DNA of 34,172 bases from Deltaproteobacteria bacterium (GCA_020062745.1 JAGUVT010000015.1:1-34172), one strand, 5' to 3'. Counted from the stretch's first letter, positions 1 to 8,137 are shown. Notes: generated by a model from the letters alone, not told the origin. Made by a program: numbers and translations.

Positions 1-99
1 ACGACGGGAATGTTCATCATCACTATAAAATCTTAGAAAGGAGGCCCCATGTATCTTAAGTTTTTAAAAAACCTGTCTTGACAATGGGGTCCACCTTAG

Positions 100-792
100 C
101 TTAATGAATTTTACTTTAAGTATATAAAAACCGGTATACCTTTTGTTACCATAAAGTTTGCCCAATCTCTTGATGGCCGTATTGCTACTAAAGCTGGTAA
201 GTCGCAATGGATTAGTTCTACGGCTTCTTTGCGATTAGCGCACAGATTAAGAGGGATACATGACGGGATCCTGGTAGGTATTGGTACATTATTAAAAGAT
301 AACCCCAGGCTAACAGTAAGGATGATCAGAGGAGCAAATCCTTTCCGGATTATTGTTGATACTAATTTAAAGATTCCATTAACAGCTAATGTTTTAGCCG
401 ATCATAATGTTAATAAAACAATAATTGTTACTACAAAAACTGCCAGAGAAGAAAAAGTTGCCGCGATAAGCAAACTTGGCGCCCGTGTTTTAAAGATAAG
501 CCAAGATTGTCGGGGCTGGGTGAACTTGAAAGAAATGCTTTTTGAATTGGGAAGGTTGGGCTTGTCATCAATAATGGTTGAAGGCGGGGGGAAGATTATA
601 ACATCTTTGTTTAAAGACAGGCTTGTAGACCGCCTGGTGGTAGCTGTTGCGCCAAAGGTTATTGGGCAGGGAATAGAAGCGGTAGGCGATTTAGGAATTG
701 AGAACCTGACCAGCGCCTTTGAATTTACTGATGTAAGCTATAGAAAAATAGGCGTAGACTTTGTTTTTGAGGGGAGACCGGTTATAAAATGA
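100..792 (+). CDS. RibD-type reductase domain protein, N-terminus broken or start unclear
   Basis: The frame is open from 100 and encodes the C-terminal reductase domain of RibD (5-amino-6-(5-phosphoribosylamino)uracil reductase, DHFR-like fold). Visible motifs are FAQSLDGRIAT and SQWIS near the N-terminus, then VGIGTLLKDNPRLTVR and VEGGGKI, all typical of this domain. The first residues (LNEFYFKYIKTG) match the linker that joins the deaminase and reductase domains in bifunctional RibD, so the ancestor probably had a deaminase part that is now gone. There is no in-frame ATG, GTG or TTG before the domain; the first TTG (229) would cut into it. A good ribosome binding site and ATG at 49 are in the same frame but are stopped at 79 and 97. 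Either the gene is 5'-truncated or an unusual start is used. The stop overlaps the next start (ATGA), so the genes are coupled. Role in a pteridine-like pathway is inferred from the neighbours. Confidence 0.75.
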   Translation, partial: LNEFYFKYIKTGIPFVTIKFAQSLDGRIATKAGKSQWISSTASLRLAHRLRGIHDGILVGIGTLLKDNPRLTVRMIRGANPFRIIVDTNLKIPLTANVLADHNVNKTIIVTTKTAREEKVAAISKLGARVLKISQDCRGWVNLKEMLFELGRLGLSSIMVEGGGKIITSLFKDRLVDRLVVAVAPKVIGQGIEAVGDLGIENLTSAFEFTDVSYRKIGVDFVFEGRPVIK

Positions 793-1802
793 GAACTTTA
801 AGCTTATGGTTTACGGGCCCTAGCAGTGCAGAGATTAAAGAAAGCATGGTTAACCCCCCGCAAAAAAATGAAGTATTGGTGCACACACTATTTTCCGGCA
901 TTAGTTCAGGTACTGAAATGGTTGTTTACAGGGGAGAGACAGCTGAAGAGGATGCAAAAGATATTTCTTTACCTACAATTGAAGGCAGCTTTAACTTTCC
1001 TATAAAATATGGCTACAGCAACGTCGGTAAAGTAATAGCTGCCGGCCCAGAAGCAGTTTATTTTAAACCAGGCGATATTGTTTTTGTCCATGCCCCCCAT
1101 CAAAAGGAATATGTAGTCCCAGAAGACCTTGCCTTTAAGTTGCCAGAAAATATTTTACCAGAGGAAGGGGTATTTTTGGCCAATCTAGAAACATCTGTTA
1201 ATTGCCTTTTAGATTCAGATTTTTATTTAGGGGAAAATGTTGTTATTTTTGGTCAAGGTGTGGTTGGTTTACTGCTTACCCAGGTATTTCGGCTGGCTGG
1301 AGCAGGTAAAATTATTGCTGTGGATAAGATCGCCAGAAGACGTAACATTTCAATCGCTGTGGGCGCTGATTATAGTTTTTCCCCTGATGAAGATGATTTT
1401 ATCGCCAAAATCTTAGCGTTAACAGATGAAAAAGGGGCAGATTTAGCAATTGAAGCCAGCGGGAATCCAGAAGCTTTAAACCTGGCTTTAAAAACAGTCG
1501 CTTTTCAATGTACGGTAATGGTAATATCGTGGTATGGAATAAGGCCGGCTATTCTTTACCTGGGTAAAGAATTTCACCGGAAAAGGCTTAAGTTGCAAAG
1601 TAGTCAGGTTTCGCATATAAATCCCGGGCTTTACCCGCGCTGGGATAAAAAGCGAAGAATGGATATTGCGCTGAGGCTTTTGCCGCGTCTACAGCTAAAA
1701 GAGCTGATTTCTCATGTATATCCTTTTTATAAGGCCCCTGAAGTTTTTCAAGAAATTGATGTCAACCCTGAGGATGTCGTTCAAGTAATTTTAAAATATT
1801 AA
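789..1802 (+). CDS. MDR-family (BchC-like) dehydrogenase
   Basis: A 337-residue medium-chain dehydrogenase/reductase. It has the GroES-like N-terminal half with the SGISSGTE motif found in BchC-like members, and a Rossmann fold starting at VVIFGQGVVGLLLTQ with an acidic residue after the next strand (AVDKIARRR), as expected for NAD(P) binding. The catalytic-zinc cysteine seen in classical alcohol dehydrogenases is replaced in the SGISSG region, so zinc-independent chemistry is likely. The start overlaps the reductase stop by four bases and the 6-PTPS homologue follows after 13 bases, so this is one operon. It probably oxidises or reduces an alcohol/keto group on the product of the cluster; the substrate cannot be told from sequence. 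Confidence 0.85.
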   Translation: MRTLSLWFTGPSSAEIKESMVNPPQKNEVLVHTLFSGISSGTEMVVYRGETAEEDAKDISLPTIEGSFNFPIKYGYSNVGKVIAAGPEAVYFKPGDIVFVHAPHQKEYVVPEDLAFKLPENILPEEGVFLANLETSVNCLLDSDFYLGENVVIFGQGVVGLLLTQVFRLAGAGKIIAVDKIARRRNISIAVGADYSFSPDEDDFIAKILALTDEKGADLAIEASGNPEALNLALKTVAFQCTVMVISWYGIRPAILYLGKEFHRKRLKLQSSQVSHINPGLYPRWDKKRRMDIALRLLPRLQLKELISHVYPFYKAPEVFQEIDVNPEDVVQVILKY

Positions 1803-1815
1803 GGGAGGTTTATTT

Positions 1816-2208
1816 ATGGGCTATTTGTTTGAGGTTGGTGTAATTCAAGAATTTGAGGCGGCCCATAAACTAAAGGGTGACTTTGGGCCTTCTTCTTTTT
1901 TGCATGGCCATACGTATAAAGTAGAGGTAAAAGTTAAAGGAGAAAAACTGGACGATCAGGGCGTACTTTTTGATCTTGGAGCGCTCAAGGAAAGTCTGAA
2001 TAAAGTTACCGGCCAGTTACACTGCAGGTATCTAAATGAACTTGAAGCATTTAAAAAAGAAAATCCTACGGCGGAAAATGTTTGTAAATTTATTATAGAA
2101 CAGCTTTTACAAAAGATAAATAAAGACCATAGTAAATTATCCCAGTTAAAAGTTACTGTTTGGGAATCTTCTTCGGCTTTTGCCTCCTGCCAGAAGATTT
2201 TTAAGTAA
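1816..2208 (+). CDS. 6-pyruvoyltetrahydropterin synthase / QueD family protein with altered active site
   Basis: A 130-residue member of the 6-PTPS / 6-carboxytetrahydropterin synthase family, preceded by AGGGAGG. The three zinc histidines are present (H17 in FEAAH, H30 and H32 in HGH), as are LNELEAF, NPTAEN and the WESSSAFA segment with the conserved Glu (E117). The catalytic set is not canonical. Ser26 stands where QueD has the nucleophilic Cys four residues before HGH, and the Asp-His pair before YLN is replaced by His69-Cys70. Genuine queuosine-pathway activity is therefore unlikely; a related reaction on a pterin or deazapterin is more plausible. No queC, queE or folE is adjacent. The genes on either side (RibD-like reductase, dehydrogenase, glycosyltransferase, methyltransferase) suggest a dedicated pathway. 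Confidence 0.9.
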   Translation: MGYLFEVGVIQEFEAAHKLKGDFGPSSFLHGHTYKVEVKVKGEKLDDQGVLFDLGALKESLNKVTGQLHCRYLNELEAFKKENPTAENVCKFIIEQLLQKINKDHSKLSQLKVTVWESSSAFASCQKIFK

Positions 2209-2225
2209 ATTATAAATTTTATGAA

Positions 2226-2357
2226 TTGCAGATAAGGCATTGTATAGAAACCGTAAACTATGCCGGGAACGTTGCTCCAACCAGGCCGGTTCCCACTCTT
2301 CCGCAGGGCTTCTTATATCTTTTGGCTGGTGAAGTAAGGGAGAAGCTTAAAGAATGA
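2226..2357 (+). CDS. short ORF, probable truncated remnant
   Basis: A 43-codon frame opening at TTG 2226 and ending in TGA at 2355-2357, overlapping the ATG of the glycosyltransferase as ATGA. The C-terminal part (PTLPQGFLYLLAGEVREKL) looks like real protein rather than noise, and the four-base overlap is typical of coupled genes. There is no clear ribosome binding site before the TTG. I do not recognise the family. The most likely reading is the C-terminal end of a gene whose 5' part was deleted; a genuine small protein cannot be excluded. Confidence 0.35.
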   Translation: MQIRHCIETVNYAGNVAPTRPVPTLPQGFLYLLAGEVREKLKE

Positions 2358-3373
2358 AAATAGGGCTTTTGGTTTATGAACCTCTTAAAGATCAATCAGG
2401 CGGATATTTATATGACCGGAAAGTAATAGATTATTTAAGAACTCAGGGACATGAAACATTAGTTTATACCTTTCCTTTTGAAGCAGGCAAAGTTATTGAA
2501 GATAGAGTTGACTTGCTTCTTGAAGATGAACTGTGCTATAAAGATCTTCTCGCATTTAACTTGCATCTTAAGAAAAAAACGCCAATTCCCGTAATTGCCA
2601 TCGTTCATCACCTTAAGTGCCTTGAGTCTATTCCACATCCTGAAGATGAAAGAGAAAAAGAGAAAAATTTTTTACAATGTTGTAATGCTGCCATTGTGAA
2701 TAGTACCGCAACCTTTGAGGAAATTAGGAAATTAGGAATAAATCTTCCTGCTCTTATTGCTAAACCTGGCTGCGATCATTTTCGTTTACCTTCAGGGTTC
2801 GAGAGAAAGATTCCGCAAAATCATTTTAAACTGCTTTCTATAGGAAATTTAATCCATCGCAAAGGATTTCACTTGATCCTCGAGGCTTTAGAAGGTCTTC
2901 CCGATTTTTCTTGGGAGCTTTATATAGCGGGAGATGAAACATGGGATGCTAATTATGCCGGGCTTCTCAAGAGAAAAGCCGGGAGGTTTAAAAATAAAGT
3001 AAAGTTTTTGGGCAAAATTTCAGGAGAGTATCTTTCCCAACTTTACCTCCATTCGGACATTTTTGTTCTCCCTTCTTATTTTGAAGGTTTTGGCATGGTT
3101 ATTGCTGAAGCAATCTTCCATCGCTTACCGGTTATAGCTTCAAGAGTGGGAGGAATACCCGAAATAGTTCAAGATAGAAATGAGGGGATTCTTATCCCGC
3201 CAGGAGACAAATTTGCCTTGGAACAAGCGTTGCGTTTCTTTTTGGAATGCCCGGAGCGCCTTAAGCCATTTATAGAAGCCTGTTCTTTGCGATGTTCGTC
3301 ATTACCTACATGGGAAGAAACAGGTAGAAACATAGCTAACTTTTTAGGTTTACAATATGATGAACAAGCTTGA
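2354..3373 (+). CDS. GT4-family glycosyltransferase
   Basis: A 339-residue retaining glycosyltransferase with GT-B fold. The N-terminal domain starts MKIGLLVYEPL with a glycine-rich GGYLYDRKV segment. The nucleotide-sugar half begins LLSIGNLIHRKGFHLIL, and the donor-site EX7E motif is visible in FEGFGMVIAEAI, followed by PVIASRVGGIPEIV. It should transfer a sugar from a nucleotide donor to a small-molecule acceptor or lipid in the cytosol. The start overlaps the preceding truncated frame and the stop overlaps the methyltransferase start by 17 bases. In this neighbourhood a glycosylated pterin-like product is a reasonable inference, but the acceptor is unknown. Confidence 0.88.
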   Translation: MKIGLLVYEPLKDQSGGYLYDRKVIDYLRTQGHETLVYTFPFEAGKVIEDRVDLLLEDELCYKDLLAFNLHLKKKTPIPVIAIVHHLKCLESIPHPEDEREKEKNFLQCCNAAIVNSTATFEEIRKLGINLPALIAKPGCDHFRLPSGFERKIPQNHFKLLSIGNLIHRKGFHLILEALEGLPDFSWELYIAGDETWDANYAGLLKRKAGRFKNKVKFLGKISGEYLSQLYLHSDIFVLPSYFEGFGMVIAEAIFHRLPVIASRVGGIPEIVQDRNEGILIPPGDKFALEQALRFFLECPERLKPFIEACSLRCSSLPTWEETGRNIANFLGLQYDEQA

Positions 3374-4235
3374 AAAATATTTCGATGCCAAATTTTTAAT
3401 AGATGAGAGAAGCTTTCACAAGCCGACAAAGGAACTTTTTCTCTCTGCCGGGTTAGGAGGCAGGGTCCTTGACCTTGGCTGCGGCTCTGGCAAAATGTTA
3501 CAAAGGTTTTTAAATTGGGAGGCTCCTGAGATCAAGAACTATACCGGCGTGGATTCCGATCCCGGGATGTTCGGGCCTTTCAAAAAAACCTTTAAATCTT
3601 TGTTTACTCAACTTCAAATAAAAATAGAGAATAAAAAAATAGAAATCATTATTCCAGGAGATATACGAATTTGCTTTTGTAATCAAAAAGCCGGGGATTT
3701 TTTAAAGAAAGAAGAATATTTCGAAATTATCACCGCTTGTTCCTTTTTTGATTTGGTTGATGTCTACTCTCTTCTTTCTTTAACTTATAAAAGGCTAAAA
3801 AAGGGGGGATTAGCTTATTTTGTTTGTAACTTTGATGGTGAGACCTCCTTTGAGCCGGTGATTTCACCTGAGCTGGATGAAAGGATTATAAAACTATATC
3901 ACGGTTCGATGAAAGAGAGAAATCTAAAGCTTGGCATTTCGGAGGGGGAATATCGAACTGGCAGAAAAATTGCCCCTGTATGGCAAAGATGTGGAGGAAA
4001 AGTTATTTCCCTGGGGCCTTCTGATTGGGTAATCTATCCCAAAGAAAGGAGGTACCGGGGAGAGGAACGATATTTCCTTAAGGCCATCCTTAATTTTATT
4101 GCTTGCTCTTTAAAAGGGAATCCTCAAATTGATCCCCAAGAACTCGATTATTGGTTGCGGGAAAGATACCGCCATTTAAAAAAAGGAGAGCTTTTCTTTT
4201 TAGCCCATAACCTTGATTTCCTGGGGACAAAGTAA
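3357..4235 (+). CDS. class I SAM-dependent methyltransferase
   Basis: A 292-residue protein with the SAM-binding motif I VLDLGCGSG (about residues 37-45) and the acidic motif II in YTGVDSDPG. Residues near 125-135 (ITACSFFDLVDVYS) correspond to the motif IV/post-I region. The C-terminal third is specific to this subfamily and carries a basic stretch (YPKERRYRGEERY). The start at ATG 3357 or 3360 lies inside the end of the glycosyltransferase gene, so the two are coupled. It likely methylates the product or an intermediate of the cluster. It is the last gene of the AT-rich operon. Confidence 0.85.
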   Translation: MMNKLEKYFDAKFLIDERSFHKPTKELFLSAGLGGRVLDLGCGSGKMLQRFLNWEAPEIKNYTGVDSDPGMFGPFKKTFKSLFTQLQIKIENKKIEIIIPGDIRICFCNQKAGDFLKKEEYFEIITACSFFDLVDVYSLLSLTYKRLKKGGLAYFVCNFDGETSFEPVISPELDERIIKLYHGSMKERNLKLGISEGEYRTGRKIAPVWQRCGGKVISLGPSDWVIYPKERRYRGEERYFLKAILNFIACSLKGNPQIDPQELDYWLRERYRHLKKGELFFLAHNLDFLGTK

Positions 4236-4328
4236 GTTATATAAACTGGGGCCGGCCGTTACGCGCGCTGCCCTTTATTTCTTTGCTGGCCAATATGGGG
4301 CTAGTTGTGGATGAGCTTTCAATTGTAC

Positions 4329-4358
4329 TTGACTTAAGCGTATTGACCGTGATAAACT
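4329..4358 (+). promoter_or_regulatory. probable sigma-A promoter for the riboswitch transcript
   Basis: TTGACT at 4329-4334, an 18-base spacer, then TAAACT at 4353-4358. It lies about 65 bases ahead of the riboswitch aptamer, a usual distance. An alternative -35 (TTGACC at 4343) is close by, so the exact start is uncertain. Confidence 0.5.
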
Positions 4359-4420
4359 GAGCTTGCTTTAAAGTAGTTTTTCAGGACATTAATCATCCTT
4401 TAATTAAATAATGTTTTTGT

Positions 4421-4627
4421 CTGGGTGTCTTTGCCATGGAGGCAAAGGATAATAGGGAACCAGGTGTAAATCCTGGACGGTCTGGCCACTGTTAATGGGA
4501 AGTTGCTTATCAATATGCCACTGAGGGAAGGACCCGCGGGAAGGTCATAAGCCGGCGGTAAACCATGAGTCAGGAAACCTGCCCGGGCAATTGGTACGTG
4601 TGCAACTCCCAATGAGAGGATGGTACC
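4421..4627 (+). promoter_or_regulatory. cobalamin (B12) riboswitch aptamer
   Basis: The conserved core is directly readable. An AATAGGGAACCAGGTG block at 4451-4466 is followed by AAATCCTGGACGG at 4468-4480, then GCCACTG at 4517-4523, and the B12-box region GAGTCAGGAAACCTGCC at 4567-4583. The outer helix around GTCTTTGCC...GGCAAAGG (4427-4448) and a 3' hairpin closed by GGTAC/GTACC (about 4593-4626) carrying the candidate kissing loop are also visible. Binding of adenosylcobalamin or a related cobamide should favour the downstream terminator and turn the operon off. The first gene starts about 200 bases downstream, so control is most likely at transcription. Confidence 0.93.
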
Positions 4628-4643
4628 AGAGAGATATTTATTG

Positions 4644-4685
4644 CTCCAGCTCTCCTTTAATGGGGGCTGGGGTTTTTAGTTTTTC
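4644..4685 (+). terminator. riboswitch-controlled intrinsic terminator
   Basis: An 11-pair stem, CTCCAGCTCTC (4644-4654) with GGGGGCTGGGG (4662-4672), some pairs being G-U, with a 7-base loop and then TTTTTAGTTTTT. It sits just after the B12 aptamer, as expected for the expression platform. The 140 bases between it and the first gene hold only very short frames. Confidence 0.85.
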
Positions 4686-4829
4686 ACAGGGAGGGTTTTG
4701 CTGCTTAAATGCTTATGGACGAGCCGTTGCAGATAGAAATAATAAAGAGAGAATAGTTTCCAGGAGGTCACTGGCAGCGAATTTTACTTAATACATGGGT
4801 TATAAGCAAGAAAGAGCGGGGGAAAAAGG

Positions 4830-5750
4830 ATGGCGATGGCAGTAAAGCGGCCGGTGGAGGAAAGAACGGGAACATTTGCCCCGGAATACTTGCCGGCGGT
4901 AATTGAGCTAAGGAATGTGGTCAAGCACTATGGTAAAATCAAAGCCGTTGACGGGGTGAGCCTTTTGGTCGGGCAGGGGGAGATTTTTGGCCTGCTTGGT
5001 CCTAATGGCGCCGGTAAGACCACTATGATCCGCATGCTTATCACCCTTACCCGGCCTACTGCCGGGGAACTGTATGTGGCCGGCTATTCTGTGGCCGGAC
5101 GTCCGGTAGAGGTCAAGCGGCGTATCGGGGTGGTACCGCAGCAGAACAACCTGGAACGGGAGTTGACCGGACGGCAAAATCTTCTATTGCATGCTTTATT
5201 GCACAAAATTCCCGGACCGGAACGAACTCGGCGCATTGAGGAGCTTCTGGCCTATGTAGGGTTGCAGGCCCGTGCTGATGAACAAATCCAGCGGTATTCC
5301 GGGGGAATGGCCCGGCGGCTTTTAATTGCCCGGGCCATGCTGCACCGCCCGCCAATTCTGTTCATGGACGAGCCCACCATTGGCCTGGACCCCCAGACGA
5401 GGCGCAAGATCTGGGATCTCATCCAGTTGATGAACCGGGAAGGGGTGACGGTGCTCCTGACCACCCACTACATAGAGGAAGCGGAGAGCCTGTGCCACCG
5501 GGTGGGCATTGTGGATTACGGCCGGCTCATTGCCCTGGGGACGCCGGCAGAGCTGAAAGCAAGCCTTGGGGAGGTTTGCGCGGAGTTTTTAGGCTCGGGC
5601 GGTACCAGCAGGCGTTTCTTTCCGACTCGTGCCGGGGCCAAAGAATACGCGCAAAACAGAGATGATGATGTGACGGTGCGCCGCACCAACTTGGAAGATG
5701 TATTTGTGGAGTTGACGGGACGTGAAGCAAGAGAGCTGTCATCCGGTTAA
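4830..5750 (+). CDS. DrrA-like ABC exporter ATPase, copy 1
   Basis: A 306-residue ABC ATPase. Walker A GPNGAGKTT is at residues 57-65, the signature is YSGGMARRL, and Walker B with catalytic Glu is in ILFMDEPTIGLDP. The C-terminal end LEDVFVELTGRE is typical of the DrrA / CcmA-like family that pairs with ABC-2 permeases. It would energise export of a hydrophobic or chelate-type substrate together with the next two permeases. It is the first gene under the B12 riboswitch, preceded by GGGGGAAAAAGG. It resembles the second ATPase at 11575 closely in every motif, so the exporter is duplicated within the cluster. A role in export of a corrinoid, metal chelate or toxic tetrapyrrole is inference from context only. 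Confidence 0.9.
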   Translation: MAMAVKRPVEERTGTFAPEYLPAVIELRNVVKHYGKIKAVDGVSLLVGQGEIFGLLGPNGAGKTTMIRMLITLTRPTAGELYVAGYSVAGRPVEVKRRIGVVPQQNNLERELTGRQNLLLHALLHKIPGPERTRRIEELLAYVGLQARADEQIQRYSGGMARRLLIARAMLHRPPILFMDEPTIGLDPQTRRKIWDLIQLMNREGVTVLLTTHYIEEAESLCHRVGIVDYGRLIALGTPAELKASLGEVCAEFLGSGGTSRRFFPTRAGAKEYAQNRDDDVTVRRTNLEDVFVELTGREARELSSG

Positions 5751-6552
5751 GCCAAACTTGACTCCGGCGGGAGCGGCATTGGCCGGGTTTCTTCCGGGCG
5801 CCCGCCGGGGCGGCGGTTACCTGGACTGGTTTCCCGTCGTGCTGGTCATGGGGATGGTCTGGCGGAGGCGCTGGTGGCGTTTTATTATCGGGGGAATCAA
5901 CCGCCCTCTTATTTTCATGGCCATATTTGCCTGGAATATTGGTGGTTCTTCTGCTGCCGGGGGCTACCTCGAATTCCTGATTCCCGGTCTGGTGATCATG
6001 TCAGCCGTAACTGCCAGCTATACCGACCTGGTGGGCTGGTTTACCCAGCGGCGGGTGTACCGCCGGGAACTGGACGAGTACCTCCTGGCGCCCATCTCCA
6101 ACACTTCACTGCTGGTGGGGCATGTGCTCGGAGGCGGAGGGAAAGGATTTTTAATTGCTTTAATGGTATTTCTCACGGCGCACTTTTCAGTGGTAAAATT
6201 TTCTTTTTCGTTTTTGTTGCTGGCGCAGCTGCTTATTGTCTCTCTGGCTTTTGCCTGCCTGGCTGTGGCCGTGGCCATGGTAGCCGGGGGAGATAAAGAA
6301 ATGCTCATGTTTACCAATTTGATTATCTTTCCCATGACTTTTTTCTGCGGCACTTTTTTCCCAGTGGAGCAGCTGCCCGGACCGTTTGCTGCCTTAAGCC
6401 GGGGTTTGCCGCTTACAGCCGCAACCTATAATTTACGTGCCCTGGCCTTGACGGGGGTTAACCATTTTTCCTGGCTGGGGCAGAGCGCAGGCTGGCTGGC
6501 AGCCCTTTATCTGGCAGCTTATTTATTACTGAAAATAAAGCGGGAGGATTAA
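5722..6552 (+). CDS. ABC-2 type exporter permease
   Basis: A 276-residue polytopic membrane protein with about six hydrophobic segments. It carries family features such as YLEFLIPGLVIMSAVTASY, an RRELDEYLLAPIS cytoplasmic loop and the re-entrant FPMTFFCGTFFPVEQLPG segment. The annotated GTG start overlaps the ATPase gene by 29 bases and gives a Pro/Gly-rich N-terminal stretch unusual for the family; ATG 5848 is an alternative start nearer the conserved WRRRWWRFIIGG region. It should form the membrane channel with the permease at 6558 and the ATPase at 4830. Confidence 0.85.
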   Translation: MKQESCHPVKPNLTPAGAALAGFLPGARRGGGYLDWFPVVLVMGMVWRRRWWRFIIGGINRPLIFMAIFAWNIGGSSAAGGYLEFLIPGLVIMSAVTASYTDLVGWFTQRRVYRRELDEYLLAPISNTSLLVGHVLGGGGKGFLIALMVFLTAHFSVVKFSFSFLLLAQLLIVSLAFACLAVAVAMVAGGDKEMLMFTNLIIFPMTFFCGTFFPVEQLPGPFAALSRGLPLTAATYNLRALALTGVNHFSWLGQSAGWLAALYLAAYLLLKIKRED

Positions 6553-6557
6553 AGAAA

Positions 6558-7301
6558 GTGAGCTGGTACCCCATTGTCTGGGAGGAATTGATTTATCTCC
6601 GGAACAAATTCTGGCTGCACCTGGTAATGTATACTCTTTCACCGCTGATTTTTCTTTTTGCTTTTGGCTTCGGTGTGGGACAGCGGTTGCAGCTGATGAT
6701 GCCGGGAGGGATAAGTTACCTGGATTTTCTGGCGCCCGGCATGGTGGCGCTGGCCCTTTTTAACAATGGTGTCAACTCGGTGATTATTCGCATGTTCTAT
6801 ACCCGCCTTTTTTATAATAGTTTTGAGGCTTACCAGCTGGCGCCTATGAACAGTTTTTTTCTGTGGCTGGGCTATACCTTGTCCGGAACTCTGCGGAGCT
6901 TGCTGGCCGCGGCGGTTGTGCTGGGAGTGATGTTTTTAGCGGTACCGGGCCTGGTTTTAACCCGGGCTTTTGGTCTCGCCGTGGTCATGGCTGCTTTTTG
7001 CTTCGGGAGCCTCGGAGTGTGTGTCGGCTTGTGGCTGCGTTCCTTTGACGATCATGCGCTGGCCAATGAGTTTATCCTCGTGCCGATGACTTTTTTAAGC
7101 GGTACTTTGATTCCGGTAGAACGGCTGCCCGGCTTCTTGCAGCAGTGCGTCTGGCTTTTCCCGCTTACACCGGTAACCGAGCTTCTTCGTTCTACCATGA
7201 CCGAGAGAGGTTGGGACGTAACCCTGGCCGCGCTTACCGCGGGATGGTTTGTATTATTCTTTTTTATTGGTTGGTTGACGATCAAGCGTCTTGGAAATTA
7301 A
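6558..7301 (+). CDS. ABC-2 type exporter permease, second subunit
   Basis: A 247-residue membrane protein starting at GTG 6558 with GGAGG about 10 bases upstream, five bases after the previous stop. Hydrophobic segments alternate as in ABC-2 permeases. The YLDFLAPGMVALALFNNG and VPMTFLSGTLIPVERLPG segments correspond to those of the preceding permease, so the two are likely to form a heterodimer. Downstream is an AT-rich 118-base gap before the methylmutase gene. Confidence 0.87.
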   Translation: MSWYPIVWEELIYLRNKFWLHLVMYTLSPLIFLFAFGFGVGQRLQLMMPGGISYLDFLAPGMVALALFNNGVNSVIIRMFYTRLFYNSFEAYQLAPMNSFFLWLGYTLSGTLRSLLAAAVVLGVMFLAVPGLVLTRAFGLAVVMAAFCFGSLGVCVGLWLRSFDDHALANEFILVPMTFLSGTLIPVERLPGFLQQCVWLFPLTPVTELLRSTMTERGWDVTLAALTAGWFVLFFFIGWLTIKRLGN

Positions 7302-7419
7302 TGATTTTTTTCAGGGTTGGCTTTAAAGAAATATTATTCATTACTTTTTTATATATTGAGCATAGCAAAAGGAATTGTTTTATTTTGCTTTTGAAATATA
7401 TCAGGCGAGGAGGATTAAG

Positions 7420-8040
7420 ATGGAATTCATGAAAGATCCGCGGGGCATCGAAGAGCGCAGCATGGCAATTATCGAGGAGAGCGTGCCGGAACTTCAGTCC
7501 CTGGCGTTGGAGGAACGGAGGGTCATTGAGCGGGTGGTGCATACTACCGGCGATATTTTTTATGCTGGTCTTGTACGTATCTCTCCCGGGGCGGTGGCGG
7601 CCGGCCTGGCCGCCATCCGGGCGGGCCGGTCCATCATTACCGATGTCAATATGTTGAAGGCCGGGCTGAATGCGTCCCGGCTGAAGAAATACGGCGTCAC
7701 GGTCAATTGTTATATCAATGATCCCCGGACGGCGGCTGAAGCCCGCCAGCAGGGTGTGACCCGCGCCATGGCGGCGATGCGCCTGGCGGCGCCGGAACTG
7801 GACGGCGGCATTGCGGCCATCGGCAACGCGCCTACCGCCCTGTTTACTCTTTGTGAACTGATTAATCATGGTACGGCCTCGCCGGCGCTGGTGGTGGGCA
7901 CGCCGGTGGGTTTTGTCGGAGCTGCGGAAAGCAAGGAGGTGTTGATGAAAATGGCCGTGCCGCATGTTACCGTGCCCGGCACTAAAGGCGGGAGTACGAT
8001 TGCAGTAGCCGTGGTCAATGCTCTTTTATACCTGGCATGA
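7420..8040 (+). CDS. cobH: precorrin-8X methylmutase (CobH/CbiC), copy 1
   Basis: A 206-residue CobH/CbiC family protein. The enzyme moves a methyl group from C-11 to C-12 of the corrin ring to give hydrogenobyrinic acid (or the cobalt form). The catalytic histidine is H41 in ERVVHTTGD. The substrate-loop motifs RSIITDVNMLKAGL and VGNAPTAL-type AIGNAPTAL are present, as is the C-terminal GTKGGSTIAVAVVNALLYLA. ATG 7420 was chosen over upstream starts because of AGGAGGATTAAG just before it and because the second copy has the same length and N-terminus. No other corrin-ring genes flank it, so it either completes a pathway encoded elsewhere or acts in corrinoid salvage or binding. Confidence 0.93.
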   Translation: MEFMKDPRGIEERSMAIIEESVPELQSLALEERRVIERVVHTTGDIFYAGLVRISPGAVAAGLAAIRAGRSIITDVNMLKAGLNASRLKKYGVTVNCYINDPRTAAEARQQGVTRAMAAMRLAAPELDGGIAAIGNAPTALFTLCELINHGTASPALVVGTPVGFVGAAESKEVLMKMAVPHVTVPGTKGGSTIAVAVVNALLYLA

Positions 8041-8137
8041 ATTTATAATAATCCAAAAAGCGTGCGGGCAGGAGTCGTGTTTTAAGCCGCTATGAGTTTA
8101 AAAATTTGTCGCTTATTTAAAAGAAGGAGTTTTTCAA

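Noticed and set aside
4591-4791. 66-codon frame inside the riboswitch region
   Set aside because: It overlaps the aptamer 3' part and the terminator, and has no ribosome binding site; it is structured RNA, not protein.
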